From the NCBI RefSeq assembly GCF_000317435.1, contig NC_019751.1:1860001-1924000 (forward strand): a DNA stretch of 64,000 nt, written 5' to 3'. The notes beneath the pieces were generated by a model. The model did no database searches, was not told the DNA's origin, and saw nothing but the letters and a program-made list of their open reading frames with translations. The position numbers and the translations under genes are program-made. The DNA comes from Calothrix sp. PCC 6303. GTDB taxonomy: Bacteria; Cyanobacteriota; Cyanobacteriia; Cyanobacteriales; Nostocaceae. Shown in pieces: positions 39,591 to 48,195 of this stretch (the stretch's first letter is position 1; each line of letters opens with the position of its first letter).

Positions 39591-40565
39591 ATGAGGAAAT
39601 TCTTTATCCTTTTGTTCGTCCTAAAATTTTTACTAATTAGCTGTAACAACGCTCCAAAAACAGCTAAAAATTATGTAATCACAACTTCTAAACCCTTACC
39701 TAAAGTTAACAACCTGCCCCAAGTTGTGGCAACTACGAGTATTTTGTGCGATTTGACTAAACAAATTGCAGCTAAGACAATTAATTTGATATGTATTATT
39801 CCTCATGATACAGATTCCCGCACCTACAAGCCCACACCAGAAAATAGCCAAGTTATCCGTAGCGCTAAATTAATTCTTTACCACGGCTATAATTTAGAAA
39901 AAGATTTAATTAGTTTAATTAAAACAAGCAAAACCTCTGGTTTAAAAATAGCTGTTGGAGAAATGGCTGTACCTAAGCCTCTTTTAGTCCAGCAGGGAAA
40001 TAAAAAAAATGTTAATCCTTATTTGTGGCATTATGTTCCAAATGCCGCTAAAATGGCAACTCTGATTACTAATAATTTGAAAAAAATTGCCCCTGAAAAT
40101 ACAACACTATATAGCAATAATAATAAGAAGCTACAATCTGAATTAACCCAACTGGATAAATGGATAAAATCTCGGATTGCAAGTTTACCCCCTAATCAAA
40201 GAACTTTTGTAAGTAATTACGATAATTTAAGTTATTACACAAAAGCATATAAACTTAATTATCAGACACTTCTTACTAACAGGAATAGGCAACAAGAATT
40301 ATCGAAAGCTGAATTAGATCGGTTAATCAAAAATATTCAAAATACGAAAGTTTCAACAATTTTTCTATCTCGTAAAATTAATCCTAAACTAATTAACTCT
40401 ATTAGCAACAAAGCACAAGTCAGAAATTCTGAACGTCAAATTATGCCTGACAGCTTAACTTTAGATGCTGAAGGCAACACATATCAGAAATTTATGGTTG
40501 CCAATACCCGTACCATTGTTGAGGGATTAGGTGGAACTTATTTAATTTTTAGACCAATAAAATAA
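39591..40565 (+). CDS. ZnuA/MntC-like lipoprotein with lost metal ligands
   Basis: 324 residues with a lipoprotein signal (LLISCNN, lipidation at Cys about 18). The fold follows cluster-A metal binding proteins: VVATTSILCDLTKQIAAKTI, ILYHGYNLEKDLISLI, YSNNNKKLQSELTQLDKWI, and the C-terminal ANTRTIVEGLGGTYLIF. Compared with MntC/PsaA motifs, DPHxYEP is here DSRTYKP (His to Arg), DPHxWH is NPYLWHY (His to Tyr), and FAExxxNP is FLSRKINP (Glu to Ser); only the final Asp (MPDSL) remains. No His-rich loop exists, and no ABC transporter genes are adjacent. A solute-binding origin is clear; metal uptake seems lost. Confidence 0.82.
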   Translation: MRKFFILLFVLKFLLISCNNAPKTAKNYVITTSKPLPKVNNLPQVVATTSILCDLTKQIAAKTINLICIIPHDTDSRTYKPTPENSQVIRSAKLILYHGYNLEKDLISLIKTSKTSGLKIAVGEMAVPKPLLVQQGNKKNVNPYLWHYVPNAAKMATLITNNLKKIAPENTTLYSNNNKKLQSELTQLDKWIKSRIASLPPNQRTFVSNYDNLSYYTKAYKLNYQTLLTNRNRQQELSKAELDRLIKNIQNTKVSTIFLSRKINPKLINSISNKAQVRNSERQIMPDSLTLDAEGNTYQKFMVANTRTIVEGLGGTYLIFRPIK

Positions 40566-40662
40566 GTAGCTTTAAAATATGTATCTCTTGGCAGAGAGTA
40601 ATATTCGCTGTGGTGTCAAGAAGAAGGATAATTAGAGATAGATCTGAATTGATAATGGCAAC

Positions 40663-41292
40663 ATGGCTGGTAAATTGATTGTGTTTGAAGGTGTGGAAGG
40701 TTGCGGAAAAACTACACAAATGCAGATGACTGGGGAATGGTTGCGAAGTCTCGGTGTTGCTGTGGTGACGACTCGTGAACCAGGGGGAACAGAATTAGGT
40801 GTGAAGTTACGACGTTTGTTGTTGGAAAAAACTGAGGGAGAAACAATTGCTGATAGAACTGAATTACTATTATATGCGGCAGATCGCGCTCAACATGTTG
40901 AAGCAGATTTGAAACCTAACCTAAAACAAGGGAAAATTATTTTATGCGATCGCTTTGTTGATTCAACTATTGCTTACCAAGGTTATGGACGTGGTTTAGA
41001 TATGCATCTAATTCACCAACTGAATCAAATAGCGACGGGTGGTTTAGAAAGTGATATTACACTGTGGTTTGATTTAGATGCGGAAGTGGGATTAAAGCGT
41101 AAACGTCGCAGCGGTGAAATTGCAGATAGAATTGAGCAGGAAGAAATTACATTTCATCTGCGAGTTCAACAAGGATACGCCGAAATCGCCGCATCACAAC
41201 CGCAACGAGTTAAAAAAATCGATGCTAGCTTAGCTCCAGAACTTGTACAAAAGCAAATCCAGGAAGTTTTAACCAACAATTTGCAGTTTTGA
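40663..41292 (+). CDS. tmk: Thymidylate kinase
   Basis: dTMP kinase that makes dTDP for DNA synthesis. 209 residues, standard. The P-loop is FEGVEGCGKTTQMQM (residues about 7-21), followed by VVTTREPGGTELGVKLR (dTMP-binding region), LLLYAADRAQHVE, CDRFVDSTIAYQGYGRG (DRxxxS), and the LID RKRRSGEIADRIEQE. SD is weak. The holB gene follows 128 bases downstream on the same strand; this tmk-holB order is common in bacteria. A weak inverted repeat (AGATGCGA and TCGCATCT, 41314-41365) lies between. Confidence 0.96.
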   Translation: MAGKLIVFEGVEGCGKTTQMQMTGEWLRSLGVAVVTTREPGGTELGVKLRRLLLEKTEGETIADRTELLLYAADRAQHVEADLKPNLKQGKIILCDRFVDSTIAYQGYGRGLDMHLIHQLNQIATGGLESDITLWFDLDAEVGLKRKRRSGEIADRIEQEEITFHLRVQQGYAEIAASQPQRVKKIDASLAPELVQKQIQEVLTNNLQF

Positions 41293-41420
41293 TTTGGGGT
41301 GAATTTATTCAAAAGATGCGATATAGAAAATTTGACATACCTGTAGAGAGAGACATGTCGCATCTCTCTTTATTCCAGCATAATTAAGAATAAATTTCCC
41401 ATTCTACATTTTATTTTTCC

Positions 41421-42362
41421 ATGTCTACTAATTATTTCACACCATTATTAGGACAACAACAAGCTATAGAATTACTCACCCAAGCTGTTGAAAAAAATCG
41501 AATTGCACCCGCATATATATTTATTGGAACAGATGGAATTGGACGTAGTTTAGCAGCACGATGTTTTATAGAATTGTTATTTTCCCAATCTCAAAAATCC
41601 CAACATCCACAACAATTATCTAACCATCCAGATTTGTTATGGGTGGAACCAACATATCAACATCAAGGACAAAGATTAACACCCCAAGAAGCAGCACAAA
41701 AGGGTTTGAAGCGGAAAGCACCCCCGCTGATTCGTTTGGAACAAATTCGAGAAATAACCGAATTCCTCAGCCGTCCTCCCATGTTAGGGACAAGAAATGT
41801 GGTAGTTTTAGAGCAAGCCGAAACAATGGCAGAAGCTGCGGCAAATGCTTTACTCAAAACTTTAGAGGAACCAGGAAAAGCAACCATAATTCTGATTGCA
41901 CCATCTTTGGATTCGGTTTTACCAACTTTAATTTCTCGATGTCAGCGGATTCCATTTCAACGCTTGGATACGGCAACGATGGTGGAGGTGCTAAATCGAA
42001 ATAACCAGGGAGAAATTTTACAGCATCCAGAGATATTGAGACTGGCAGCGGGTTCACCGGGAGATGCGATCGCATTTTACCAGCAATTACAGAATATTCC
42101 CCCTGACCTACTCAAAACCCTTACCAAAATACCCAAAAACTACCGTCAAGCATTGGAAATTGCCAAACAAATTGATAAAGAACTAGATACTGAAGCGCAA
42201 TTATGGCTAATTAATTATCTTCAGCAATATTATTGGCACAATCTCCACAAACCTGAAATTTTAAATCAACTGGAAAAAACCCGTAAATCTCTACTTTGCT
42301 ACGCTCAACCTCGATTAGTTTGGGAATGTACACTTTTACAAATCCAAAGCGCAACAAATTAA
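41421..42362 (+). CDS. holB: DNA polymerase III delta-prime subunit
   Basis: The 313-residue delta-prime clamp-loader component, needed to load the sliding clamp at replication forks. It has a degenerate P-loop region FIGTDGIGRSLAARCFIELL without the usual GKT lysine, as normal for delta-prime, and the AAA+ motifs VVVLEQAETMAEAAANALLKTLEEPG and LPTLISRCQRIPFQRL (SRC-type). There is no long C-terminal extension. It overlaps the convergent J-domain gene by 4 bases (42359-42362). Confidence 0.9.
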   Translation: MSTNYFTPLLGQQQAIELLTQAVEKNRIAPAYIFIGTDGIGRSLAARCFIELLFSQSQKSQHPQQLSNHPDLLWVEPTYQHQGQRLTPQEAAQKGLKRKAPPLIRLEQIREITEFLSRPPMLGTRNVVVLEQAETMAEAAANALLKTLEEPGKATIILIAPSLDSVLPTLISRCQRIPFQRLDTATMVEVLNRNNQGEILQHPEILRLAAGSPGDAIAFYQQLQNIPPDLLKTLTKIPKNYRQALEIAKQIDKELDTEAQLWLINYLQQYYWHNLHKPEILNQLEKTRKSLLCYAQPRLVWECTLLQIQSATN

Positions 42363-43471
42363 TATCTAATTACAACTCCCAATTCTTCAAACATCTGATC
42401 TAGCAAATCCTCCATAGATTCCTCTTCCATAGAGTTTAAAACTTCTGGTCCCGCTAGAAAATCCTTAATTGTCATCTTTTGCTCACGAAAATTCTTGACA
42501 AAATCACGTATTTCTGAAACTACTTCCACTTGAGAATTCGCTTCCTCTAGCATCTGATTCATCGGATCAAAGCCTTTTTTTGATGCCTTTTTGTAATCAG
42601 TAATTATTGCCCCTTCAGGTGTATTTTTAGTGGAGCGCAATTCACCTTTTAACTTTTCATATTGATTTTTAAGAATTTTGTTTTGCTGTTCCAACAGCTT
42701 ACATTTTCTGGTGAGATCGTCTTCACTACTATTATCAATTACTTCGCCAACTTCGTGCTGCTGCTCAATTTCCAAAAGCCTAGCTAAATCACCATCTTGA
42801 TATGCTTTATTGATTTCCTGCATAATTTCTGTGTGACGCGCTTGCATTTCGCTTTCTGTCGCCTTGTCAGGATGAAATATTTCTGCTAGTTTCAGGAAAA
42901 TTTGACGAATTTTTCGGGATTCATCACTAGAACGATCTACTGATGGCGATTGTTGTTCTTCCTGCGCTGCTTGATGCTCCCTAAACCTTCGGCGAAACTC
43001 TTCAACATTTTCTTCATCTTCAAAAATATCATTGAAATTGAATTCATCCTCATCATCGTCATCATTTTGAGCAGTATTTGCTCTGGCGCTGATAACTCCC
43101 GATTCTTGAAGGTTACGATAAACAGACTCAATACTTTTACGAGTTTGTTTTCCTAGTTTGCGAGTTGAAAAAATTTCATCAAATAAAGCATGTATTTCCT
43201 GATCCATGTCAGATATTTTCTGAAAAACAGGAGCTACTTTAGCGTACATTTCCGTAGCAAAGGAACGCATTTGCTCAATTAAATTTTTGAGTTCTGTTCG
43301 TTTCTTTTTAATCTGTTTTTGTAAAGACTGTTGTTCCTTTTCCAGCACTCCCAGACGAATATGTAGATCAGAAAGAGCCAATGATGGAGCGGAAACAGGT
43401 TGAGTTGTAGATGAAGGTTTACGACGAGCCATAGGAAATATCAGGGAGTTCAGGTTTTGTAAAGACGACAT
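42359..43471 (-). CDS. J-domain-like coiled-coil protein
   Basis: About 370 residues. The start is uncertain: ATG at 43469-43471 follows AGGTGG; another ATG at 43430-43432 would begin MARRKPSS. The N-terminal coiled coil covers about 28-80 (LGVLEKEQQSLQKQIKKKR). A centre with DDDDEDEFNFNDIFEDEENV leads to a DnaJ-like helix pair with HPDK (KIRQIFLKLAEIFHPDK, about residue 215). A second coiled coil is CKLLEQQNKILKNQYEKLK. There is no Gly/Phe or zinc domain, so it is not a full DnaJ. It is a likely co-chaperone or adaptor of Hsp70; partner unknown. Confidence 0.8.
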   Translation of the reverse strand: MSSLQNLNSLIFPMARRKPSSTTQPVSAPSLALSDLHIRLGVLEKEQQSLQKQIKKKRTELKNLIEQMRSFATEMYAKVAPVFQKISDMDQEIHALFDEIFSTRKLGKQTRKSIESVYRNLQESGVISARANTAQNDDDDEDEFNFNDIFEDEENVEEFRRRFREHQAAQEEQQSPSVDRSSDESRKIRQIFLKLAEIFHPDKATESEMQARHTEIMQEINKAYQDGDLARLLEIEQQHEVGEVIDNSSEDDLTRKCKLLEQQNKILKNQYEKLKGELRSTKNTPEGAIITDYKKASKKGFDPMNQMLEEANSQVEVVSEIRDFVKNFREQKMTIKDFLAGPEVLNSMEEESMEDLLDQMFEELGVVIRY

Positions 43472-43760
43472 AACCACCTAATTTTTTAGGTGGATATCCA
43501 TGAGAGTCTCTTTTTCAAAGTGGGAACAGCTGCATTGCATAATTTGCCCGCACCTCATAGCAATACTTTACTACCTTTTATGAAAAATCTAACGTAGTGT
43601 TTCACCATATAAATTTCCATAGTCACTAATGACAGCTTATAACTGCTACCCCAACCCCAAACGGACTGCCGTCGTTGATTGCTAGGGACTTAAACCCCAA
43701 AGTTCGTTAAATATGTCTTTCTATTTCTGATGGGCGATCCCAATCCAAACCACAGTATAT
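43472..43760. other. Spacer with inverted-repeat copy
   Basis: The AAACGGACTGCCGTCGT at 43659-43675 is the inverse of 32717-32733. It lies 86 bases before the left end of the insertion sequence; the other copy also lies near a short relative of this element (139 bases away). No gene was found. Confidence 0.5.
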
Positions 43761-44911
43761 TAGGACTTACGCATTGACGGGATGGTAAAATAATGCATTG
43801 GAAAACGGTGTCGTCTACTTTCAAGGTATCGGACAATTAGAGAAATCAGCAAACCCTCGACAGCACAATGTAATTTGGAACATTACACCCTGTTCTTGCT
43901 ATCGGAGCCAAAGCATGGAGGGTGCAGTCGATTGGCAGAAATCTTGGGAGATGTTTCACATGATAGTGTGAATAGGTTTTTGCTGAGAGAAAGATACGAG
44001 CCAAAAGATTTATTTGACATAGTAAAAGAGATAATCAATATAGAAGGAGGGATTTTAAGTGTTGATGATACAGTAATAGAAAAGCTGTACAGCAACCCAA
44101 AATACGCAGAATTAATTGGATATTTTTGGTCTGGTAAATATCATAAAACGATTAAAGGTTTAAATTTAATAACACTTTATTACAGCGATATTCGAGGCAA
44201 TTGTGTTCCCATAAATTACAGGATATACGATAAGAAGGAGGGAAAAACCAAAAATGATTATTTCCAAGAGATGCTAATAGAAGTGACTGATTGGGGATTA
44301 AAGCCGCGAATAGTCACAGGGGATAGTTGGTACTCAGGAGTAGAAAATCTGAAATTTTTGAGAAACCAGAAATTAGGTTTTTTATTCGGAGTTGAAAAAA
44401 ATAGAACAGTATCAAATGAGCCTGGAAAGTACTGTCAGGTAAGTACTTTAGAGATTTACGATGAAGGTTTGATAACTCATTTAAGAGAATTTGGATTTGT
44501 AAAGTTGTTTAGGAAAGTGTTTAAGAAAGAAGACTCTAGACACTACATATTTTATCAGCCTGATGACGAGAATCAGAAAGAAGTCTTACAACAAATAACT
44601 AGAACTGAATTTATCACTATTCATGACACACATTGGGGTATTGAAAGTTTCCATAGAGCAGTAAAACAGCTATGTGGCATTTGTAGGTTTATGGTTAGAG
44701 ATAGCCACGCAATCAAAACACATATATTCTGCTCACTTCAAGCATTTGTTCGTTTAGAGAAAATGCGTTCTGAAAACATCATTGACAATTGGTATGAAGT
44801 ACAAAGGAATCTATTCACAAAAGTTATTCGTGAATATGTTTTGGATAACTTGAATGCTAGTTGTGCCGCTTGAATACATAAACTAGCTTTCCTGTCAATG
44901 CGTAAGTCCTA
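43761..44911 (+). mobile_element. IS701-like insertion sequence
   Basis: About 1150 bases. The left end TAGGACTTACGCATTGACGGGA and right end TCCTGTCAATGCGTAAGTCCTA are inverted repeats of about 20 bases with one or two differences. The flanks are AT-rich (GTATAT before, TATATTT after), so a target duplication of a few bases cannot be separated from chance. It carries one transposase gene. Related ends occur at 32872-33050 and alone at 38893-38906. Confidence 0.85.
43875..44873 (+). CDS. IS701-family DDE transposase
   Basis: 332 residues from a TTG; the frame is open further left to 43794 without an ATG (CNLEHYTLF runs in), so the true start may be a non-ATG codon. The DDE triad is visible: LSVDDTVIEKLYS (Asp), IVTGDSWYSGVENLKF (Asp), and HWGIESFHRAVKQLCG (Glu). 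Other family landmarks are ELIGYFWSGKYHKTIKG and FGVEKNRTVSNEPGKY. It appears intact apart from the start. Expression would need a promoter in the roughly 110-base left part. Confidence 0.88.
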   Translation: MEHYTLFLLSEPKHGGCSRLAEILGDVSHDSVNRFLLRERYEPKDLFDIVKEIINIEGGILSVDDTVIEKLYSNPKYAELIGYFWSGKYHKTIKGLNLITLYYSDIRGNCVPINYRIYDKKEGKTKNDYFQEMLIEVTDWGLKPRIVTGDSWYSGVENLKFLRNQKLGFLFGVEKNRTVSNEPGKYCQVSTLEIYDEGLITHLREFGFVKLFRKVFKKEDSRHYIFYQPDDENQKEVLQQITRTEFITIHDTHWGIESFHRAVKQLCGICRFMVRDSHAIKTHIFCSLQAFVRLEKMRSENIIDNWYEVQRNLFTKVIREYVLDNLNASCAA

Positions 44912-45583
44912 TATATTTCCAAACAGGGATAATATCTGACATTGGCAATGTTAGATACATCACCAAAATCCGGAATCTATCTTAAGTTACAGAGAGAGTG
45001 AAAAAATACATTTTTTTTGTGCCCTTGGTATAAAATTTTTACATACGCACATAAAAAAGCGCCTGAGATTTTTTTCGACCTCAGCGCTTCCCCGTATAAG
45101 CTTATACCAATTCACCTGTTTGCTGCAACACTTGAAAATCACAAACTCTTTGATGGAAGGGCTTTGTGAGAATAAACAGTGGCAAACATTATGTGAAGCG
45201 GTATCACTCCTTGCACTACTACAGAATATCGCTTGTGTATTTACTCGCGGAATCTATCAAGTGCCAGTTTCGCAACTGCCACTAGTCAAAAACTCACAGT
45301 TCACTATGAACATTTATCAAAATTAGAAAGTTGGATGTGACATGGAAAGGGTGTAACGTAAATTTTTGTGCTGAGGGGTTGGTGGTTTATGCGACATTGC
45401 ACTGATTCAAACCCCGAAAACTTAGTTTGTTTTTTGGGGATGGGAGAGTAATAAGTAATGAATAATGAGTAATGAGTTCGGATGACCCCCAAAAGCTGCC
45501 TTGTCTGTGGCTTGCTACTTGCAGAAGCCACTCCGTGTATCCCTCAAAACACGCTTACTGTGTTCTTCAATTTCTGGAAGTCT
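44912..45583. other. Intergenic region with hairpin
   Basis: About 670 bases. AAGCGCCTGAG (45057-45067) and CTCAGCGCTT (45080-45089) form a strong hairpin with one bulge and a T-rich loop (ATTTTTTTCGAC), preceded by ATAAAA and able to act as a terminator. STRR fragments (AATAAGTAATGAATAATGAG) lie at 45448-45475. Two weak open frames (45120-45326; 45482-45793) are not believed to be genes. Confidence 0.5.
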
Positions 45584-46264
45584 TTAAAAGGGGTCGCTAA
45601 AGGCTGGATTTTTGATAAACTCTTCATCCGTCAAGCTGCTGAGAAATTCCAGCAAATCCTGTTTCTCTTGGGGATTCAAAGCAAATCCAGTAATAAAATG
45701 ACTCTTCAAAGGATTCTTACTGCCGATACCTGCGAATTCTCCGCTACTAATTGTTCTGCCACCTGCGGCATAATGGTCAATTACTTCTTCTAAGGTTTTA
45801 ATACTGCCATCATGCATGTAGGGGGCAGTCAGGGTGATATTTCGCAAAGTTGGAGCTTTAAACCTGCCCATATCTGCTGGTTTATTGGTTATTTCATGCA
45901 CTCCAGTATTATTTGCTGGATATGCCCCTTTAGCATCCAGATTATAAAGTCCTGTATTGTGAAAAGCTATTTCCTCAAACGCTAACCGTTCGTGTTTAAC
46001 AGAGTCACTAAAATTAAACCCACTGTGACAGTGAAAACATTCTAAACGTTCGCTATTAAATAAGGTTTCTCCTCGCTTTGCTGCTGCGGAAATCGCATTC
46101 TGATCACCTCCATAACGATATTTGTCATAGGGTGAATTAACGGAAATTAAGCTTCGTTCAAAAGATGCGATCGCTTTCGTGATATTCTTCAGATTAATGT
46201 TGCTTTCTCCACTTGCAAAGGCATCTGCAAACATTTTTTGATAATTTGCATCTTCACGTAACAT
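45584..46264 (-). pseudogene. Di-haem cytochrome c peroxidase family gene, 5'-truncated
   Basis: Residues match only the C-terminal 60-65% of a di-haem peroxidase (MbnH/CcpA-like): NYQKMFADAFASGESNINLK, KAIASFERSLISVNSPYDKY, the second haem motif ERLECFHCHSGFNF (CFHCH), then APTLRNITLTAPYMHDGSI and DLLEFLSSLTD. The N-terminal haem domain (first CxxCH) and signal peptide are missing. Upstream bases (46265-46440) in another frame read EPNDDDCKGIMASFGIPFGK, without haem sites. A frame-internal ATG at 46262-46264 is not a normal start for this family. It is most likely a decayed gene. Confidence 0.75.
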
Positions 46265-46467
46265 CTTGAGTATTTCTTTACACTAAAAAATGTTTGTTTC
46301 GGGGTGCTTTGCTTTCCAAATGGAATACCAAAACTTGCCATAATACCCTTACAATCGTCGTCATTAGGTTCTGACAACAAAAAATTGGTGAATTAGAATT
46401 TAACCCGTTCTAATTCACCAATAATGTTTAGCAATATTTACCAATGTTTGCCGAGAGTTATAAAAAA

Positions 46468-48195
46468 CTAGCCTTTGTGTGTTGCATCATTATTGTTGGC
46501 AAATACAGCAAGGAATGGAGTTTTGGGCAGAATTGCCGCTACACTTTCCCTTGACAACTCCGTCAATGCGTCAAATGCCACACTAAATAGTCGATTTGGC
46601 TGCAAGTCGGCTTTTACTAGGTTCCACAAACGTTGAACTTCTTCGGTATGTAAACGGTTATCTTCGGTTAGTGCTAATACCAACTGACTCCGCAAAAATT
46701 TACCTTCATCGGATAGTAAATATTGGAATCCTAGTTGTGCTGTTGGTAGCAAATCGAAGTTATTATCTGTACGGGCGATGGAAATTAGATTTTCCAAGCG
46801 TTCCCACTGAAATTTCCCATCTTTAAATAGGACATTGAGTAAGCGTCTTCGCAGTGCTGGTGATTCCCCGTTGAGTAATCGTCGCGCTACGTAGGGATAA
46901 CCAACTTCAACTATTTTAAATTCGGGGTTGAGGCTGAGGGCAATACCTTCTTGGGTAATTAGTGAACGAATAATTAGGGCAAATTTCGCAGGGACGCGGA
47001 ATGGATATTCGTACACTAGTTCTGAGAATTTATCGGTGATGGTTTTGAAGTTAAAATCACCAACATTCTTACCTAGGGCATCTTTCCAAACTGCTTCTAA
47101 TGCGGGGACGATGGGACGAATATCTGTACCTGGGGTTAAGAAACCCAAGTTAACAAAATCTACAGCTAATTCGTTGTAATCGTTATTGACGAGGTGAACT
47201 AGGGCATCAACTAAACATTCTTTGTTAGTTTCATCTAGTTGATCCATCATTCCGAAGTCAATGTATGCCATGCGACCATCGGGCAAAGCAAAAAGGTTGC
47301 CAGGATGGGGATCTGCGTGGAAAAATCCGTGTTCTAGTAGCTGTTGTAACCCAGAGGTGACACCAATTTGGATGACTTTTTCTGGATCTAAGCCAGCTGC
47401 GCGAATGCTTTGGGTATCGGTGAGTTTAAAGCCGTTAATCCACTCTAAAGTCAGAACGCGATCGCTTGTGAAGCGCCAATATATAGATGGCACTTTCACG
47501 CGGGTATCATTGCGGAAGTTATTGGCAAATTTTTCGGCGTTTCTGGCTTCGTTGAGGTAGTCGATTTCCTCAAATAATTTTGTGCCAAATTCATCTACAA
47601 TCAGCGTGAGATCGTGACCCAGATTCAAGGGTAGCCAAGGTGACAACCAACCAGCAGCCCACCGCATTAAGTATAAATCTAATGAAAGCAACGGACGCAA
47701 GTTAGGACGCTGAACTTTAACTGCGACTTCTTCGCCACTTAATAACCGACCGCGATAAACTTGACCTAAACTTGCCGCTGCAACTGGTACAGGTGAAAGT
47801 TCGCTAAATATTTCGGAGATGGAGCGTTGAAGTTGTGATTCAATCAGGTCGTATGCGATCGCGTTATCAAATGCAGGTAGTTGATCTTGAAGTTTGATCA
47901 ACTCCATCAAGAAATCCTGACGAATTAAATCGGGACGAGTTGAAAGTGCCTGACCAACTTTAATAAAGGTTGGTCCTAAACGCGTCAAAATTTTCCGCAT
48001 CTGTGTGGCACGTTTGAGTTTATTTTCCTCAACTAAACCTTGCCACTCGTCCAATTTCAAGCCCAGAAGAAAACCAGCAAAATACCAGATAATCTTAAAA
48101 GTTCTTCCCCACCCTTTCCAGGGACGTAAACGGTAGTGACGCGCGATCGCGTCTGGATTATAACGGTTGAGTTGAGCAGGTTGATACTGACCCAC
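46468..48195 (-). CDS. ABC1/AarF-UbiB family atypical kinase
   Basis: 575 residues, the usual length for cyanobacterial ABC1 proteins. The KxGQ motif is FIKVGQALSTRPDL (about residue 75), the Ala-rich P-loop VAAASLGQVYRG (about 137), the VAVK lysine follows, then the catalytic HADPHPGN and metal-binding YIDFGMM (about residues 295-320). These proteins control quinone or isoprenoid lipid pathways, and plastoglobule-like functions in plants. A C-terminal hydrophobic helix is not obvious. It stands alone, divergent from the sphR side by 1.1 kb. Confidence 0.92.
   Translation of the reverse strand: MGQYQPAQLNRYNPDAIARHYRLRPWKGWGRTFKIIWYFAGFLLGLKLDEWQGLVEENKLKRATQMRKILTRLGPTFIKVGQALSTRPDLIRQDFLMELIKLQDQLPAFDNAIAYDLIESQLQRSISEIFSELSPVPVAAASLGQVYRGRLLSGEEVAVKVQRPNLRPLLSLDLYLMRWAAGWLSPWLPLNLGHDLTLIVDEFGTKLFEEIDYLNEARNAEKFANNFRNDTRVKVPSIYWRFTSDRVLTLEWINGFKLTDTQSIRAAGLDPEKVIQIGVTSGLQQLLEHGFFHADPHPGNLFALPDGRMAYIDFGMMDQLDETNKECLVDALVHLVNNDYNELAVDFVNLGFLTPGTDIRPIVPALEAVWKDALGKNVGDFNFKTITDKFSELVYEYPFRVPAKFALIIRSLITQEGIALSLNPEFKIVEVGYPYVARRLLNGESPALRRRLLNVLFKDGKFQWERLENLISIARTDNNFDLLPTAQLGFQYLLSDEGKFLRSQLVLALTEDNRLHTEEVQRLWNLVKADLQPNRLFSVAFDALTELSRESVAAILPKTPFLAVFANNNDATHKG

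Noticed and set aside
45120-45326. Rightward 68-codon frame
   Set aside because: No domain, poor start context, lies in a repeat-bearing spacer near an IS.
45482-45793. Rightward 103-codon frame overlapping the truncated peroxidase gene
   Set aside because: Mostly antisense to the peroxidase remnant, whose haem motif supports the other strand.
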